Shown: positions 26,038-35,592 of the stretch, in pieces | How the letters are laid out: each line of letters begins with the position of its first letter | How positions within the stretch are numbered: position 1 is the first letter of the stretch | DNA from: Paludibacteraceae bacterium | GTDB taxonomy: Bacteria > Bacteroidota > Bacteroidia > Bacteroidales > Paludibacteraceae | Assembly: GCA_017477325.1 (NCBI GenBank) | Contig: JAFUWV010000009.1 | Location: 20,398-84,397, forward strand | Direction: 5' to 3' | Length of the DNA stretch: 64,000 bases | The notes under the pieces: model-generated | Database searches by the model: none | The model's input: only the letters and a program-made list of their open reading frames with translations | Told to the model about the DNA's origin: nothing | Program-made: the position numbers and the translations under genes

Positions 26038-27351
26038 ATGATGATTATGGCAAAAAAAGAACTATTCAAATCATTGATTGCTCTCACGCAGGCTGAACTT
26101 CCATTCAATCGAATGGAACGTGATATTGTCATTCCCGAGAATCCTGATGCTATAATCACTATTCCTGGAGTGCGTCGCGCCGGAAAATCATCGCTGTTGA
26201 TGCTGATAGCTAATAAGTTATTGGCTAAAGGAGTAAGGCGCGAGCAGATACTATGGATAAATTTTGATGATGAGCGTTTGACAGGGATGCTAACGGAAGA
26301 ATTGGATGAAGTTCTAACTGCGTATCGTGAGATGTTTCCCAATTTTGACCTCAAGAATGTTTATATGTTCTTTGATGAAATTCAAAATGTGACGGATTGG
26401 GATATGTTTGTGCTTCGTGTTTTTAAGTCCTATTGTCCAAATGTGTTTGTCACAGGAAGTAATGCCAAGATGCTTTCATCTGAGATATCTACTGCTCTCC
26501 GTGGGTGGACTTTGGATTATGAGATGTTACCACTCAATTTTTCAGAATATTGTCGATTTACCGGTGTAGATGCATATAGTTATTTGGAGAGTGAACGAGC
26601 CAAAAGATATATGGCTATGGAGAGTTACTTGCATGGCGGAGCTTTCCCTCAAGTGGTTCTTTCTCCTGACAAAACCACAAAACTCAAGCGGCTACAAGCA
26701 TATTTTAATACGATGTTGTTGCGCGACTTGGTGGAACGGCATAAGATAAAGAATATTGAAGGATTGCGCTATTTTTTAAAGCGTATCATGATTAATATAA
26801 CGAAAACTACATCTATCAATAACATCTATAATGATATGCGTTCCAATGGGTCAAATGTGAATAAGGACGACTTGTATGATTGGGCTGATTGGGCTGTGGA
26901 GTCATATATGTTTATTCGTTTCCCTAAGTACTATACATCGTTTGTTAAAGAGAATCAATCGCTCAGAAAGTATTACGTTATAGATACTGGTATGCGTCAA
27001 GCGGTGTTGATGCCGCAATCAACTGACTGCGGAAAACTTTTGGAAAACGTGGTGGCGTTGGAGTTGTTTCGTCGTCGGGGTGAGGAACGAAAGATATTTT
27101 ATTGGCAGGATAAGCACGAATGTGATTTTGTGGTACAACGTGACGAGCAAGTGGAAGAGTTGATACAAGTATGTTGGGAGATGTCGGATGATGAGACGCG
27201 TAAGCGGGAGACGGCGGGATTAATAGAAGCTGCAAAGGGCACAAAGTGCGATAAACTGACTATTGTAACGCGCTACCAGAACGAGTCAATAGAGATAAAT
27301 GGCTACACAATACAGATGGTGGGTATTGAAGATTGGTTACAGAGAAGATAG
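26038..27351 (+). CDS. AAA-family ATPase with C-terminal DUF4143
   Basis: A 437-residue ATP-binding protein. The Walker A motif GVRRAGKSS is at about 43-51, and Walker B is YMFFDEIQNVTDWDMF. A sensor TGSNAKMLSSEISTALRGW follows, and then DUF4143, whose last part has the nuclease-like pattern IFYWQDKHECDFVVQ. Such proteins are frequent single-gene cargo in Bacteroidota; their function is unknown, though a nuclease-linked or toxin-like role has been suggested from the fold. The start could also be 26047 (MAKKEL). The gene is AT-rich compared with its neighbours and lies between ~60-base direct repeats. Confidence 0.85.
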   Translation: MMIMAKKELFKSLIALTQAELPFNRMERDIVIPENPDAIITIPGVRRAGKSSLLMLIANKLLAKGVRREQILWINFDDERLTGMLTEELDEVLTAYREMFPNFDLKNVYMFFDEIQNVTDWDMFVLRVFKSYCPNVFVTGSNAKMLSSEISTALRGWTLDYEMLPLNFSEYCRFTGVDAYSYLESERAKRYMAMESYLHGGAFPQVVLSPDKTTKLKRLQAYFNTMLLRDLVERHKIKNIEGLRYFLKRIMINITKTTSINNIYNDMRSNGSNVNKDDLYDWADWAVESYMFIRFPKYYTSFVKENQSLRKYYVIDTGMRQAVLMPQSTDCGKLLENVVALELFRRRGEERKIFYWQDKHECDFVVQRDEQVEELIQVCWEMSDDETRKRETAGLIEAAKGTKCDKLTIVTRYQNESIEINGYTIQMVGIEDWLQRR

Positions 27352-27362
27352 TTCCTTTGATG

Positions 27363-27597
27363 TATGAATTATGCATTATGAATTATGAATTATCTTTGCT
27401 CTTTCAGCGCAGCGGTCAAATTCTGAATTATGAATTATGCATTATGAATTAACTAAATCTGCGCGAGAATTACACCCAACGCAAGCACAAAGCAAAAGAA
27501 TAACAAGATAAAAATCTGCGAACATCTGCGCGCCAAAAACACAACTAAGCCGCATAACAAATTATGAATTATGCATTATGCATTATGAATTAACTAA
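27363..27597. repeat. right direct repeat of the ATPase cassette and further AT-rich repeats
   Basis: 27363-27420 repeats the left flank (ATTATGAATT words plus CTCTTTCAGCGCAGCGGTCA). Then come ATTATGCATT words, two CTGCGCG words (about 27460 and 27530) of the family seen at 60605, and another ATTATGCATT run to the next ATG. Confidence 0.85.
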
Positions 27598-28866
27598 ATG
27601 ACCTCTATAGAATTTGAAAATATCAGCAAGCAGTACCGCCTCGGGCTGGTCTCCACCCGCACCTTGAGTCACGACCTCAACCGTTGGTGGCAGACTGCTG
27701 TCTTGCGCCGTGAGGACCCGTACCTGAAGATCGGCGATACCAACGACCGCTCCACGCACGGCACGTCCGACTACGTGTGGGCGCTGCGCGATATCTCTTT
27801 CAAGGTGGAGCAAGGCGATGTTGTCGGCATCATCGGCAAGAACGGGGCGGGGAAGTCCACGCTCCTCAAGCTGCTCAGCAAGGTCACCTCTCCCACCACC
27901 GGTACTATCCGTGCCCGTGGTCGCATCGCCTCGCTTTTGGAGGTCGGCACGGGTTTCCATGGTGAGATGACGGGCCGCGAGAATATCTATCTCAACGGTG
28001 CCATCATGGGCATGACCAAGCAGGAGATCGACCGCAAGCTGGATGAGATTGTTGACTTCTCGGGTTGCGAACGCTATATCGACACGCCTGTCAAGCGCTA
28101 TTCGAGCGGTATGACGGTGCGTCTTGGTTTTGCCGTGGCAGCGCATCTCGACCCTGAGATTCTTGTCGTTGACGAGGTCCTTGCCGTCGGCGATGCCGAG
28201 TTCCAGAAGAAAGCCATCGGCAAGATGCAGGACATCTCCCACGGCGAAGGCCGCACCGTCCTCTTCGTCAGCCATAATATGAATTCTATACAACAATTAT
28301 GTCGCACTGGAGTTGTTCTTAAAAATGGTCATTTGGACTTTTGGGATACAGCATCAAATGCAGTCGATTATTACATTGGTCGTTACCACCAGAATGATAC
28401 TGCAATGTATTATGAAGATTTAAACTCTGCTCCAGGCAATGATAAAATCCGCATCCGTTCTATGGAGGTATCCGATTCTAATGGAGGTCATATTACCATA
28501 GATAGTGAAATTGATGTTAAATTGCAATTCTATAATTATGTTGCTAATAGTATGATAGATTGCACATTTGAATTGCGTACAGCTGATGATATAGTCGTTT
28601 TTCATCGTTGGCTTAATTTTTCACCTAACCATGATTCAATAGTTGGAGAACAACAAATCTCTTTTAGCATTCCTGCTCATCTTCTTAATGCTGGTAAATA
28701 TTACTTTAAAATTCACTTTGGTGAAAATGAAGCTCATTTGTTATGGGGTGAATTGATATATAATTTTGAAGTAGAATTTACAAAAGAAGTAGTAGGTAAT
28801 TTAATTTTAGGCCAAAAACCTGGCATTGTACGTCCTGAACTTAAAATGAAACATGAAATGTTATAA
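27598..28866 (+). CDS. polysaccharide ABC transporter ATP-binding protein (Wzt type)
   Basis: A 422-residue ATPase that powers export of an undecaprenyl-linked O-antigen or capsule chain. Residues 1-240 are the nucleotide-binding domain: Walker A GKNGAGKST at 80-88, signature YSSGM near 168, Walker B EILVVDEVLAVGDAEFQ and H-loop VSHNM. Residues ~260-422 are a beta-sandwich like the Wzt C-terminal domain, which recognises the chain end. Base composition and codon use change abruptly near base 28275, from GC-rich to AT-rich, exactly after the H-loop. No Wzm permease is in the window. It heads the AT-rich glycan locus. Confidence 0.88.
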   Translation: MTSIEFENISKQYRLGLVSTRTLSHDLNRWWQTAVLRREDPYLKIGDTNDRSTHGTSDYVWALRDISFKVEQGDVVGIIGKNGAGKSTLLKLLSKVTSPTTGTIRARGRIASLLEVGTGFHGEMTGRENIYLNGAIMGMTKQEIDRKLDEIVDFSGCERYIDTPVKRYSSGMTVRLGFAVAAHLDPEILVVDEVLAVGDAEFQKKAIGKMQDISHGEGRTVLFVSHNMNSIQQLCRTGVVLKNGHLDFWDTASNAVDYYIGRYHQNDTAMYYEDLNSAPGNDKIRIRSMEVSDSNGGHITIDSEIDVKLQFYNYVANSMIDCTFELRTADDIVVFHRWLNFSPNHDSIVGEQQISFSIPAHLLNAGKYYFKIHFGENEAHLLWGELIYNFEVEFTKEVVGNLILGQKPGIVRPELKMKHEML

Positions 28867-28875
28867 GTATAAATT

Positions 28876-29283
28876 ATGAATATACAAGAACCAAAAATTA
28901 TCGAACTACCAAAAATTCTAGATGAACGAGGCAATTTGTCATTTATTGAACAAAATAACCATGTGCCATTTAAGATAAAGCGTGTTTATTGGATTTACGA
29001 TGTCCCTGGAGGAGAATCTAGAGGAGCACATGGATATCGCGAAAACGAAGAATTTGTGGTTGCATTGAGTGGTAGTTTTGATGTATTAATAGATAATGGA
29101 AAAGAAAAAAAGTCCTTTCATTTGAATCGATCCTATTATGGATTATATGTGCCGAAAAACACTTGGCGCATGATGGATAACTTTTCCACAAATTCGTTGG
29201 CATTAGTACTATCTTCCACTGACTATGATATTAATGATTACATATTTGATTATGATAATTTTATAAAAGGAGTAGATAGATGA
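28876..29283 (+). CDS. FdtA/WxcM-like sugar 3,4-ketoisomerase paralogue 1 (altered His motif)
   Basis: A 135-residue cupin of the FdtA/QdtA family, which isomerises dTDP-4-keto-6-deoxyglucose to the 3-keto sugar. The fold motifs DERGNLSFIE, KRVYWIYDVPGGESRGAH, GSFDVLIDNGKEKK and SYYGLYVPKNTWRMMDNFS are present. The usual HAHK motif is changed: His52 is kept but the second His is Tyr54 (AHGYREN). It may have another specificity or be inactive. It overlaps the next gene by four bases (ATGA). Confidence 0.8.
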   Translation: MNIQEPKIIELPKILDERGNLSFIEQNNHVPFKIKRVYWIYDVPGGESRGAHGYRENEEFVVALSGSFDVLIDNGKEKKSFHLNRSYYGLYVPKNTWRMMDNFSTNSLALVLSSTDYDINDYIFDYDNFIKGVDR

Positions 29284-29696
29284 AGAAACCAACTGTATAT
29301 GATTGTAGCGTTGTAGAACTACCCAGGTATCATGATCCTGAAGGGAATCTTACTCCAGTTTATTCCAATTTCCATGTGTCATTTGATATTAAACGAGTTT
29401 TCTATTTATATGATATTCCTGGAGGAGAATCAAGAGGAGCTCACGCACATAAAATTTGTCATCAGTTCCTTGTCGCTGCTAGTGGCGCATTTGAGGTAGT
29501 ACTAGACGATGGAGTTAACAAACGTACTATAACGTTAAATCGTCCGTTCTATGGTTTGCATATTCCTCCAGGCATTTGGGCTGCGGAACAAGGTTTCTCC
29601 TCAGGTTCTGTATGTTTAGTATTAGCAAGTGAACCATATGAGCCTGATGAATACATTCGTGATTATAATACTTTTATAGAATTTAGGAATTTATAG
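29280..29696 (+). CDS. FdtA/WxcM-like sugar 3,4-ketoisomerase paralogue 2
   Basis: A 138-residue cupin with the complete catalytic motif SRGAHAHK (His55, His57) and the family core DPEGNLTPVYS, FDIKRVFYLYDIPGGE and RPFYGLHIPPGIWA. It should convert dTDP-4-keto-6-deoxyglucose to the dTDP-3-keto form on the way to Fuc3NAc or Qui3NAc. It is translationally coupled to paralogue 1; the pair may act as a mixed dimer. Confidence 0.85.
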   Translation: MKKPTVYDCSVVELPRYHDPEGNLTPVYSNFHVSFDIKRVFYLYDIPGGESRGAHAHKICHQFLVAASGAFEVVLDDGVNKRTITLNRPFYGLHIPPGIWAAEQGFSSGSVCLVLASEPYEPDEYIRDYNTFIEFRNL

Positions 29697-29708
29697 AAAC
29701 TATAAAGG

Positions 29709-31244
29709 ATGACATATAAACTGACGATACAAGATGTGAAGCAGATTTATTCTTTATTGAAGCAGAAAGCTCTAGAGTTATATTCTCTAGGACAATATGT
29801 TTCAACATGGGATGTCATAGACAAAGCTGTATTTATTATTCAAGAGTTTAACTGGGAATATACTGATGACGACCTTGAGTCCTTATTACAACAACTCGCC
29901 TGTCAATGGATTCCCGATATACCTCAGAAGAATAATCCAAATGATAATAGAGTTGTTGTTATAGATGATTGGTGCACTTCTTATGTATTGGTCTTGCAAT
30001 ATATTGAAGCACTTGTTGAAGCAGGGAAGGAGATTTTATACATTACATCGAATGATATTGAAACTAGCAGACATAAGAACATCATATCACGTTTAGAAAC
30101 ATATCCTAGATTGAAGTATTGGGTGATACCCTCAAATAAACAGCCAATAGACGGATGGTGTAAGATTGTGCACACAACTATATATAATTTCAATCCATCA
30201 AAGATTATTGCCCACATTTTGCCATGTTCTGCTTTTTTGCCAGTTATTGCGCGTTTACCTGAAGGTGTAAAAATTTATCGTAGTAATTTAGATGATCAGG
30301 TATTTTGGTTAGGTCGGACGGTGGTGAATTATGTGATGGAGTTTCGTGCATTTGGTACAGCAGTATCACGTGAGAAACGAAAACTCAGATCAGAACAGCA
30401 ACTCTATGTGCCATATTATCCGATTAAAGATGGGAATCCATTTGAAGGGTTCCCAGAATTGCCTCAAGATAGTGTAATTATCTTCTCTGGTGGTGACTTC
30501 TATAAAACGCTTGATCCCAACTATACGTATTGGAATTTGGTGAAACGCATACTACAAGAGAATTCAAAAGCCATATTGTTGTTTGCTACAAAGAACGGTC
30601 TCCGTACACAGCAAGATTTCATGGAGCGGTTTGTGAAAGAGAACCATTTGGAGAAACAATTTTTCTTCATTGGTTTTCGACCGGATATAAATGAGGTGTT
30701 TGCCCATGCAGATATCTTTATGGGAACATGTCCAATATGTGGCGCTTTAACAACGCAGTTGGCTGCATTTAACCGTACGCCTATTTTGCAGTATTATCTA
30801 CCGGGGTCATATGATGATGAGACGGAACAGGCGTTGAACTTCAATAATCGAGATATTCAGATATCATCACAGGATATAGAGTCCTTTATGGCTGAGGCAA
30901 AACGTCTCATCAATGATAAGGAATATCGCAAAATGAAGGCCGATTTAGCATATCAATCAACGATTAAGCCTGAGCAGTTTAATGAAGTGTTCATGGAGGC
31001 AATCACTACGAATATTGCGCCATGTCCAATGAAATATGTAGATTATGCATCAGTAGCTCATCGTTGGTGGTGGCCCGAGCAGATGGGTTTTGACGATCAC
31101 ATGAGTTATTTGGTGGCATTGATAAAACGTTATGGCTTATTAAATAAAATGCCTGCATTATGGTTTAAATACAACTATCGTCGTTTCTTTATTCAGAAAC
31201 TATTTAGTTGGAATTGGTATAAAAATAAAATACATATAGGATGA
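29709..31244 (+). CDS. putative GT-B type glycosyltransferase
   Basis: A 511-residue cytoplasmic protein in the glycan locus. The family is not securely recognised. The middle part (RVVVIDDWCTSYVLVLQY, VKIYRSNLDDQVFWLG) and the C-terminal half (SVIIFSGGDFYKTLDPNYTYWNLV, KQFFFIGFRPDINEVFAHADIFMGTCP, LTTQLAAFNRTPIL) have the two-Rossmann arrangement of GT-B enzymes. They also have a GT4-like donor-site pattern, but no clear E(x)7E. It overlaps the next gene by four bases. A role in adding one sugar of the repeat unit is inferred. Confidence 0.6.
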   Translation: MTYKLTIQDVKQIYSLLKQKALELYSLGQYVSTWDVIDKAVFIIQEFNWEYTDDDLESLLQQLACQWIPDIPQKNNPNDNRVVVIDDWCTSYVLVLQYIEALVEAGKEILYITSNDIETSRHKNIISRLETYPRLKYWVIPSNKQPIDGWCKIVHTTIYNFNPSKIIAHILPCSAFLPVIARLPEGVKIYRSNLDDQVFWLGRTVVNYVMEFRAFGTAVSREKRKLRSEQQLYVPYYPIKDGNPFEGFPELPQDSVIIFSGGDFYKTLDPNYTYWNLVKRILQENSKAILLFATKNGLRTQQDFMERFVKENHLEKQFFFIGFRPDINEVFAHADIFMGTCPICGALTTQLAAFNRTPILQYYLPGSYDDETEQALNFNNRDIQISSQDIESFMAEAKRLINDKEYRKMKADLAYQSTIKPEQFNEVFMEAITTNIAPCPMKYVDYASVAHRWWWPEQMGFDDHMSYLVALIKRYGLLNKMPALWFKYNYRRFFIQKLFSWNWYKNKIHIG

Positions 31245-32308
31245 ATACGAAACTTGTATATGTCCTTACATGTGCTCCAGAGGCCACTTATATAGAGCAA
31301 GCTTTGATGGCGGTGTTCTCAGCTCGTCATTGGAATCCGGCTGCGCATATTGTACTTATAGTTGATGATCTGACTGATACGCTATTTGTCGGGAAACGTG
31401 CTGAAATCCTTGATTATATAACTGAAAAAATAGTTATTCCTTTTGATGATGCCACATTGTCTCCTATGTATCGTTCGCGGTGGATAAAAACATCTGTCCG
31501 ACGACTTATAACAGGTGATTTTTTATTCATTGATTGCGATACAATTTGTTGTGCAGATTTATCAGATGTAGACGATTTTCAGTTCGAGATAGGCGCTGTT
31601 GGTGATAATAATACATCTTTCCAGAATGATTTGTTTAAGAATGATACTATTAAACAAGTTTCACCATTGTGTGACATTTCCAATGAAGAATATTATTTTT
31701 CTTCAGGAGTAATGTTTTGTAAAGATACATCAAGTGTGTACAAGTTGTATGACCTTTGGCATAAATATTGGGAATTGGGCTTGAAAGAAAATATTAATAT
31801 AGATCAACCTTCTTTGGCAAAAGCAAATATTGAGTTAGAACACATAATTGATTTAATTGATGATAAATATAATTGTGTATTATATACTCAAACTTCAAAG
31901 TTGCCAAACGCTGTTATACTTCATATTTCAAATTTTCCGCAAACGTCGTTTTTGTTTAAATATAATGTATTAAAAATAATTCGTGAAAGCGGCTTAAAAC
32001 CTTGGGTAAAAGAGCTAATTCTACAAATACATACCACATATCTTCCATTTGATTATCATATAAGGAATTCATCTTTAAAACAAAGATTTCGTTGGATAGA
32101 AATGAATTCTTTTTCTGCAAAAATATACCACAATAATGTAAATAATAAATTTAGTGACTGGTGTTTTCGCGTTTCTATAGAACCTATAGTAAAGCTTGCG
32201 CTAAATATGAGGTTTTATAAGTTAGGCTTATCATTGTGGATGATTTGGAAACGATTGAGTTTGTTAAAAAAGAACTATCTTCGTTCAAACATTTGCTCAT
32301 CTAAATAG
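31241..32308 (+). CDS. putative GT-A glycosyltransferase (GT8-like)
   Basis: A 355-residue protein beginning KLVYVLTCAPEATYIEQAL, with a metal-binding DxD motif in DFLFIDCDTICC (about 95-100) and EYYFSSGVMFCKD and DQPSLAKAN later. This is the arrangement of GT8-like nucleotide-sugar transferases. It has no membrane helix. It is coupled to the preceding gene by ATGA. Its donor and acceptor cannot be told from sequence. Confidence 0.6.
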   Translation: MNTKLVYVLTCAPEATYIEQALMAVFSARHWNPAAHIVLIVDDLTDTLFVGKRAEILDYITEKIVIPFDDATLSPMYRSRWIKTSVRRLITGDFLFIDCDTICCADLSDVDDFQFEIGAVGDNNTSFQNDLFKNDTIKQVSPLCDISNEEYYFSSGVMFCKDTSSVYKLYDLWHKYWELGLKENINIDQPSLAKANIELEHIIDLIDDKYNCVLYTQTSKLPNAVILHISNFPQTSFLFKYNVLKIIRESGLKPWVKELILQIHTTYLPFDYHIRNSSLKQRFRWIEMNSFSAKIYHNNVNNKFSDWCFRVSIEPIVKLALNMRFYKLGLSLWMIWKRLSLLKKNYLRSNICSSK

Positions 32309-32309
32309 T

Positions 32310-33002
32310 ATGGACTTTCGACAATTATTTCATAAGATTCGCAATAGAATTACTAAAATACGTTTAGAGCCTATACGCGTCTTTTGTTTCCATCAAGTTA
32401 GTGATAAATTTGATGAAAGTACGATGTGGAAATGTGATTGGATGTCTATAGTTGATTTCAAGGAGAAGATAATTGCTTTACAAGAAAAGTATATGTTTAT
32501 ATCGCTCTCCGAAGCAAACCAGAAATTAGAGAATGACACATTTCGAAGTAAAAAATATGCCGTGTTAACGATGGATGATGCAGGAAACTGCATAGTGGAT
32601 TTGATGCCATGGCTTGCTGAACGGAATATTCCTATTACGTTATTTTTACCTTATTCTTTTATAACGCGAGAAAAAACAGAGCATAAGTGCGGAATCTCAT
32701 TAACAGAAGTTCAGTTAAATGATTTACTACAAAGATATCCAGAATTGGTAACTATAGCCAATCATGGATTCAATCATAATAGTGCGTATGAGGTATCCAT
32801 TGAAGAATTAGTATCGGATATAGAAAGGAATGAGAAGGCTTTGAAAAAATACGTTTCAAAGATACCTTTTTATGCTTATCCGGGAGGACATCATACTTCC
32901 AAGACTGATGCCGTGGTATATAAGATGGGATTCACTCCGGTTTATTGCGATGGAGGAGTCAATTATAATGATTGTAACTTCATACATCGTGAATTGTTAT
33001 AG
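32310..33002 (+). CDS. polysaccharide deacetylase (NodB-type)
   Basis: A 230-residue carbohydrate esterase family 4 protein. Motif 1 is TMDDAG (87-92; usual TFDDG), motif 2 is NHGFNHN with His152 and His156, and motif 3 is YAYPGGHHT. The N-terminal CFHQVSD also fits the family. It probably removes an N-acetyl group from a sugar of the chain or of a lipid-linked intermediate. It has no signal peptide, so it acts inside the cell. It is close to both neighbours in the same operon. Confidence 0.75.
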   Translation: MDFRQLFHKIRNRITKIRLEPIRVFCFHQVSDKFDESTMWKCDWMSIVDFKEKIIALQEKYMFISLSEANQKLENDTFRSKKYAVLTMDDAGNCIVDLMPWLAERNIPITLFLPYSFITREKTEHKCGISLTEVQLNDLLQRYPELVTIANHGFNHNSAYEVSIEELVSDIERNEKALKKYVSKIPFYAYPGGHHTSKTDAVVYKMGFTPVYCDGGVNYNDCNFIHRELL

Positions 33003-33010
33003 TAGCGCAA

Positions 33011-34012
33011 ATGAAGGGAATGAGTATAATAGTACCTATATATAATGCAGAGAAATATTTAGCAGATACGCTAAATAGTCTGCTATCTCAAACTTATAAA
33101 GATTGGGAATGTATTCTTGTTAATGATGGGAGTACGGATGATAGTCTAGCGATATGTGAGCAATATAAGGAAAAAGATAATCGCTTCGTAGTTATGACGA
33201 AGCCCAATGAAAAATCGGCTGATTTAGCAAGGTCATATGGTATAGAAAGAGCTCGGACCGCATGGATTATGTATCTTGATGCTGACGATATAATAGAACC
33301 CGAATATATAGAAAAGATGGTCGCTCGCCAACAAGAAACAGGAGCGGATATTGTTTCTCCTACGATGGTATATTGTAAGCATCAATTGGAGGGAGAAATA
33401 TGGAGACTGCCTTGTGAACCGATACAATATGAAGACGTGCTATCCGGTCCGGATGCTTGTGCTTATACTATAGGGGGGTGGCATTTGACCACGAATGGTA
33501 TGCTATATCGCACAGAATTAAATGTAGGGCTTACTCGTGGTCGCTATATGAACTCTGACGAATTCTCATCTCGCCAAATATTATTCAAAGCAAATAAAGT
33601 GGCATTCTCTGACGCACAATATATTTATCGTCAGTATACTAATTCTATTTCTCGTAATTTGTCTACTCGGTTGTGGGAACGCATGTTCGTAGATTTAGAG
33701 ATAGTGAATTTTGTAATATCACACTACACAGATATGAAGGTAAGGAAAAAAGCAATCACAACGCAATTTTTTAACCTTGTTCATTTAGCAGCCTCTGCAT
33801 ACCTTGATGTGTCGAAAATTAATTACGAAGATAGAAAATTTATTCAGGGGGGGGTATTCGCAGCAATCGAAAAGACAAACAAAGATGCATTGCATAAATA
33901 TTTACCATCGCATAGAATGATGTATACGTATGGTAAAAGGTGGTTTGTATTCACATCAATTTTATATGTGCTGATTTATAGAATCAAAGGTAGGAAATAC
34001 GAGTATAAATGA
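33011..34012 (+). CDS. GT2-family glycosyltransferase
   Basis: A 333-residue GT-A enzyme with SIIVPIYNAEKYLADTLNSLL at the N-terminus, NDGSTDDS (about 34-41), and the DxD-type motif YLDADDIIEP. The C-terminal basic and hydrophobic end (VFTSILYVLIYRIKGRK) may touch the membrane. The stop TGA overlaps an ATG (34009) that starts a 21-codon remnant of another GT2 gene. Confidence 0.85.
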   Translation: MKGMSIIVPIYNAEKYLADTLNSLLSQTYKDWECILVNDGSTDDSLAICEQYKEKDNRFVVMTKPNEKSADLARSYGIERARTAWIMYLDADDIIEPEYIEKMVARQQETGADIVSPTMVYCKHQLEGEIWRLPCEPIQYEDVLSGPDACAYTIGGWHLTTNGMLYRTELNVGLTRGRYMNSDEFSSRQILFKANKVAFSDAQYIYRQYTNSISRNLSTRLWERMFVDLEIVNFVISHYTDMKVRKKAITTQFFNLVHLAASAYLDVSKINYEDRKFIQGGVFAAIEKTNKDALHKYLPSHRMMYTYGKRWFVFTSILYVLIYRIKGRKYEYK

Positions 34013-34392
34013 GCATAATACTATTTAATATTATTCCCATCTATAATGGCGAGAATCCTTGTGCCGATGCTTAGATAGTTTATGGCATCAGGGATTGGCA
34101 TAAGAAGATTTAGTAGTCCTTTACCTAGATTGATTCTCGCCGATGCCTACTGTATCCCATTTATATGGTGTAGATCTAGATATAACTTCTATGATATGTG
34201 TGTTAAGTTTATGACTATTTTTTTAATTTGAGAAGAAATGTCGATACGCAATAAGAAATATTAGATTCTTAAAATCCTCGAATAACAAGTAAGATTGTTG
34301 TTTTGCCTTTAAGATAGGCATGCCAATTACCAAAAGACTTGAAAGATATGCTGATTTTATAGATGTTAATAGAATAAAGGAGTAATATATAA
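34013..34392 (+). pseudogene. decayed intergenic stretch with a GT2 N-terminal remnant
   Basis: No intact gene. The ATG at 34009 opens a frame reading MSIILFNIIPIYNGENPCAD before a TAG at 34072, which looks like the first residues of a GT2 enzyme. Near the right end a short frame (34321-34386) reads RLERYADFIDVNRIKE and stops. Base composition is that of the locus. It is probably what is left of one lost gene. Confidence 0.5.
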
Positions 34393-35439
34393 ATGGTAAA
34401 GTTGTCTTTTATATTGCCGGTTTATAACGTTGATAGATATCTTAGCGAATGCTTAGATAGCATTTTTATACAAGACTTAGATGAAAAAGAGTATGAAGTA
34501 ATTTGTGTTGATGATTGTTCGCTGGACCAGAGTGTTGATATAATTATTAAGTATCAACTAAAACATTCTAACTTGCGTCTTATCCGGCATGACAGAAATA
34601 AAAAAGCCGGTGGAGCTCGTAATACTGGCATAGAAAATGCAGTAGGACAGTATATATGGTTTGTTGACCCCGATGATTATATAAGTCCTAAAGCTGCCTC
34701 GGCAATTATAAAGTATTGTGAAGATTACGATTTAGATGTCTTTTGTTTTAATTTGGTTATCACAGAGCCTGGTAGGGAATATGTTGACAAGGCATTCTAT
34801 TCTATATCACTCCCCGAAAAAGGCTCTGCATTTTTATTCCATCAATTCAGATCTTGTATCGTACACAACTTAGGTTATCCGTGGCGGGCTGTTTATAAAC
34901 GCAGTATAATTGAAAGGGATAATATTAAATTCATTGAAGATATATTGTTTGGCGAAGAAACTACTTTTATGGCAGAAGCAATACTTGCATCCGAAAGAGT
35001 ACTTTGCGTGCCGGATGCTTTATATTATTATCGGCAAAATAGTTCTTCTGCCTCAGCTCAATTATTTGAACAAATGCGAGGTGAATTAATATATCAGTCG
35101 ATATTTGTTGCAGGAACATTGGTCCTTCGCCTGCAAAAAATGGCGGATAAACAGTCAAGAGAGTTATCTGCCAGTATTATTTCTGGGTTGCCGTGGTTCG
35201 TCAACCGATTGTTTATGAGATTAGTCAAGACTTCTTCAAGAGAGAGAAAAACTTTCTATCTGACGCTAAAAAATGCTGATAATGTAATTTATAATGTCAA
35301 TTCCCCTCAATCGAAAGAGTTATTAAGTTTTATGGACAAAAAAAATAAATTCATAATATTACATCCTTTTCTTGGCAACTTGTTATTATCCACTCTTTCA
35401 ATTTTATATAGAATTAAACATATATTTATGTTTGGTTGA
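34393..35439 (+). CDS. GT2-family glycosyltransferase
   Basis: A 348-residue GT-A enzyme. KLSFILPVYNVDRYLSECLDSI and CVDDCSLDQS open the protein. KKAGGARNTGIENAVGQYIWFVDPDDYISP carries the acidic metal motif (DPDD), and EDILFGEETTFMAEAIL the catalytic-base region. It has a hydrophobic C-terminus. It is AT-rich like its neighbours, and separated from the next gene by about 150 bases without features. Confidence 0.85.
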   Translation: MVKLSFILPVYNVDRYLSECLDSIFIQDLDEKEYEVICVDDCSLDQSVDIIIKYQLKHSNLRLIRHDRNKKAGGARNTGIENAVGQYIWFVDPDDYISPKAASAIIKYCEDYDLDVFCFNLVITEPGREYVDKAFYSISLPEKGSAFLFHQFRSCIVHNLGYPWRAVYKRSIIERDNIKFIEDILFGEETTFMAEAILASERVLCVPDALYYYRQNSSSASAQLFEQMRGELIYQSIFVAGTLVLRLQKMADKQSRELSASIISGLPWFVNRLFMRLVKTSSRERKTFYLTLKNADNVIYNVNSPQSKELLSFMDKKNKFIILHPFLGNLLLSTLSILYRIKHIFMFG

Positions 35440-35592
35440 TTTTTGTTATTTTATAAATTTTAGACGATATTTTTTAGCCGATATATATGCGTTTAAATCT
35501 GATTAATTGTTATTATAAGTTTTCTTTTGTTCTGAAAGTTTTTTATGCGTAATAGGATATCTGTTTAAAGATTGATAAACAGAAAAATATTT

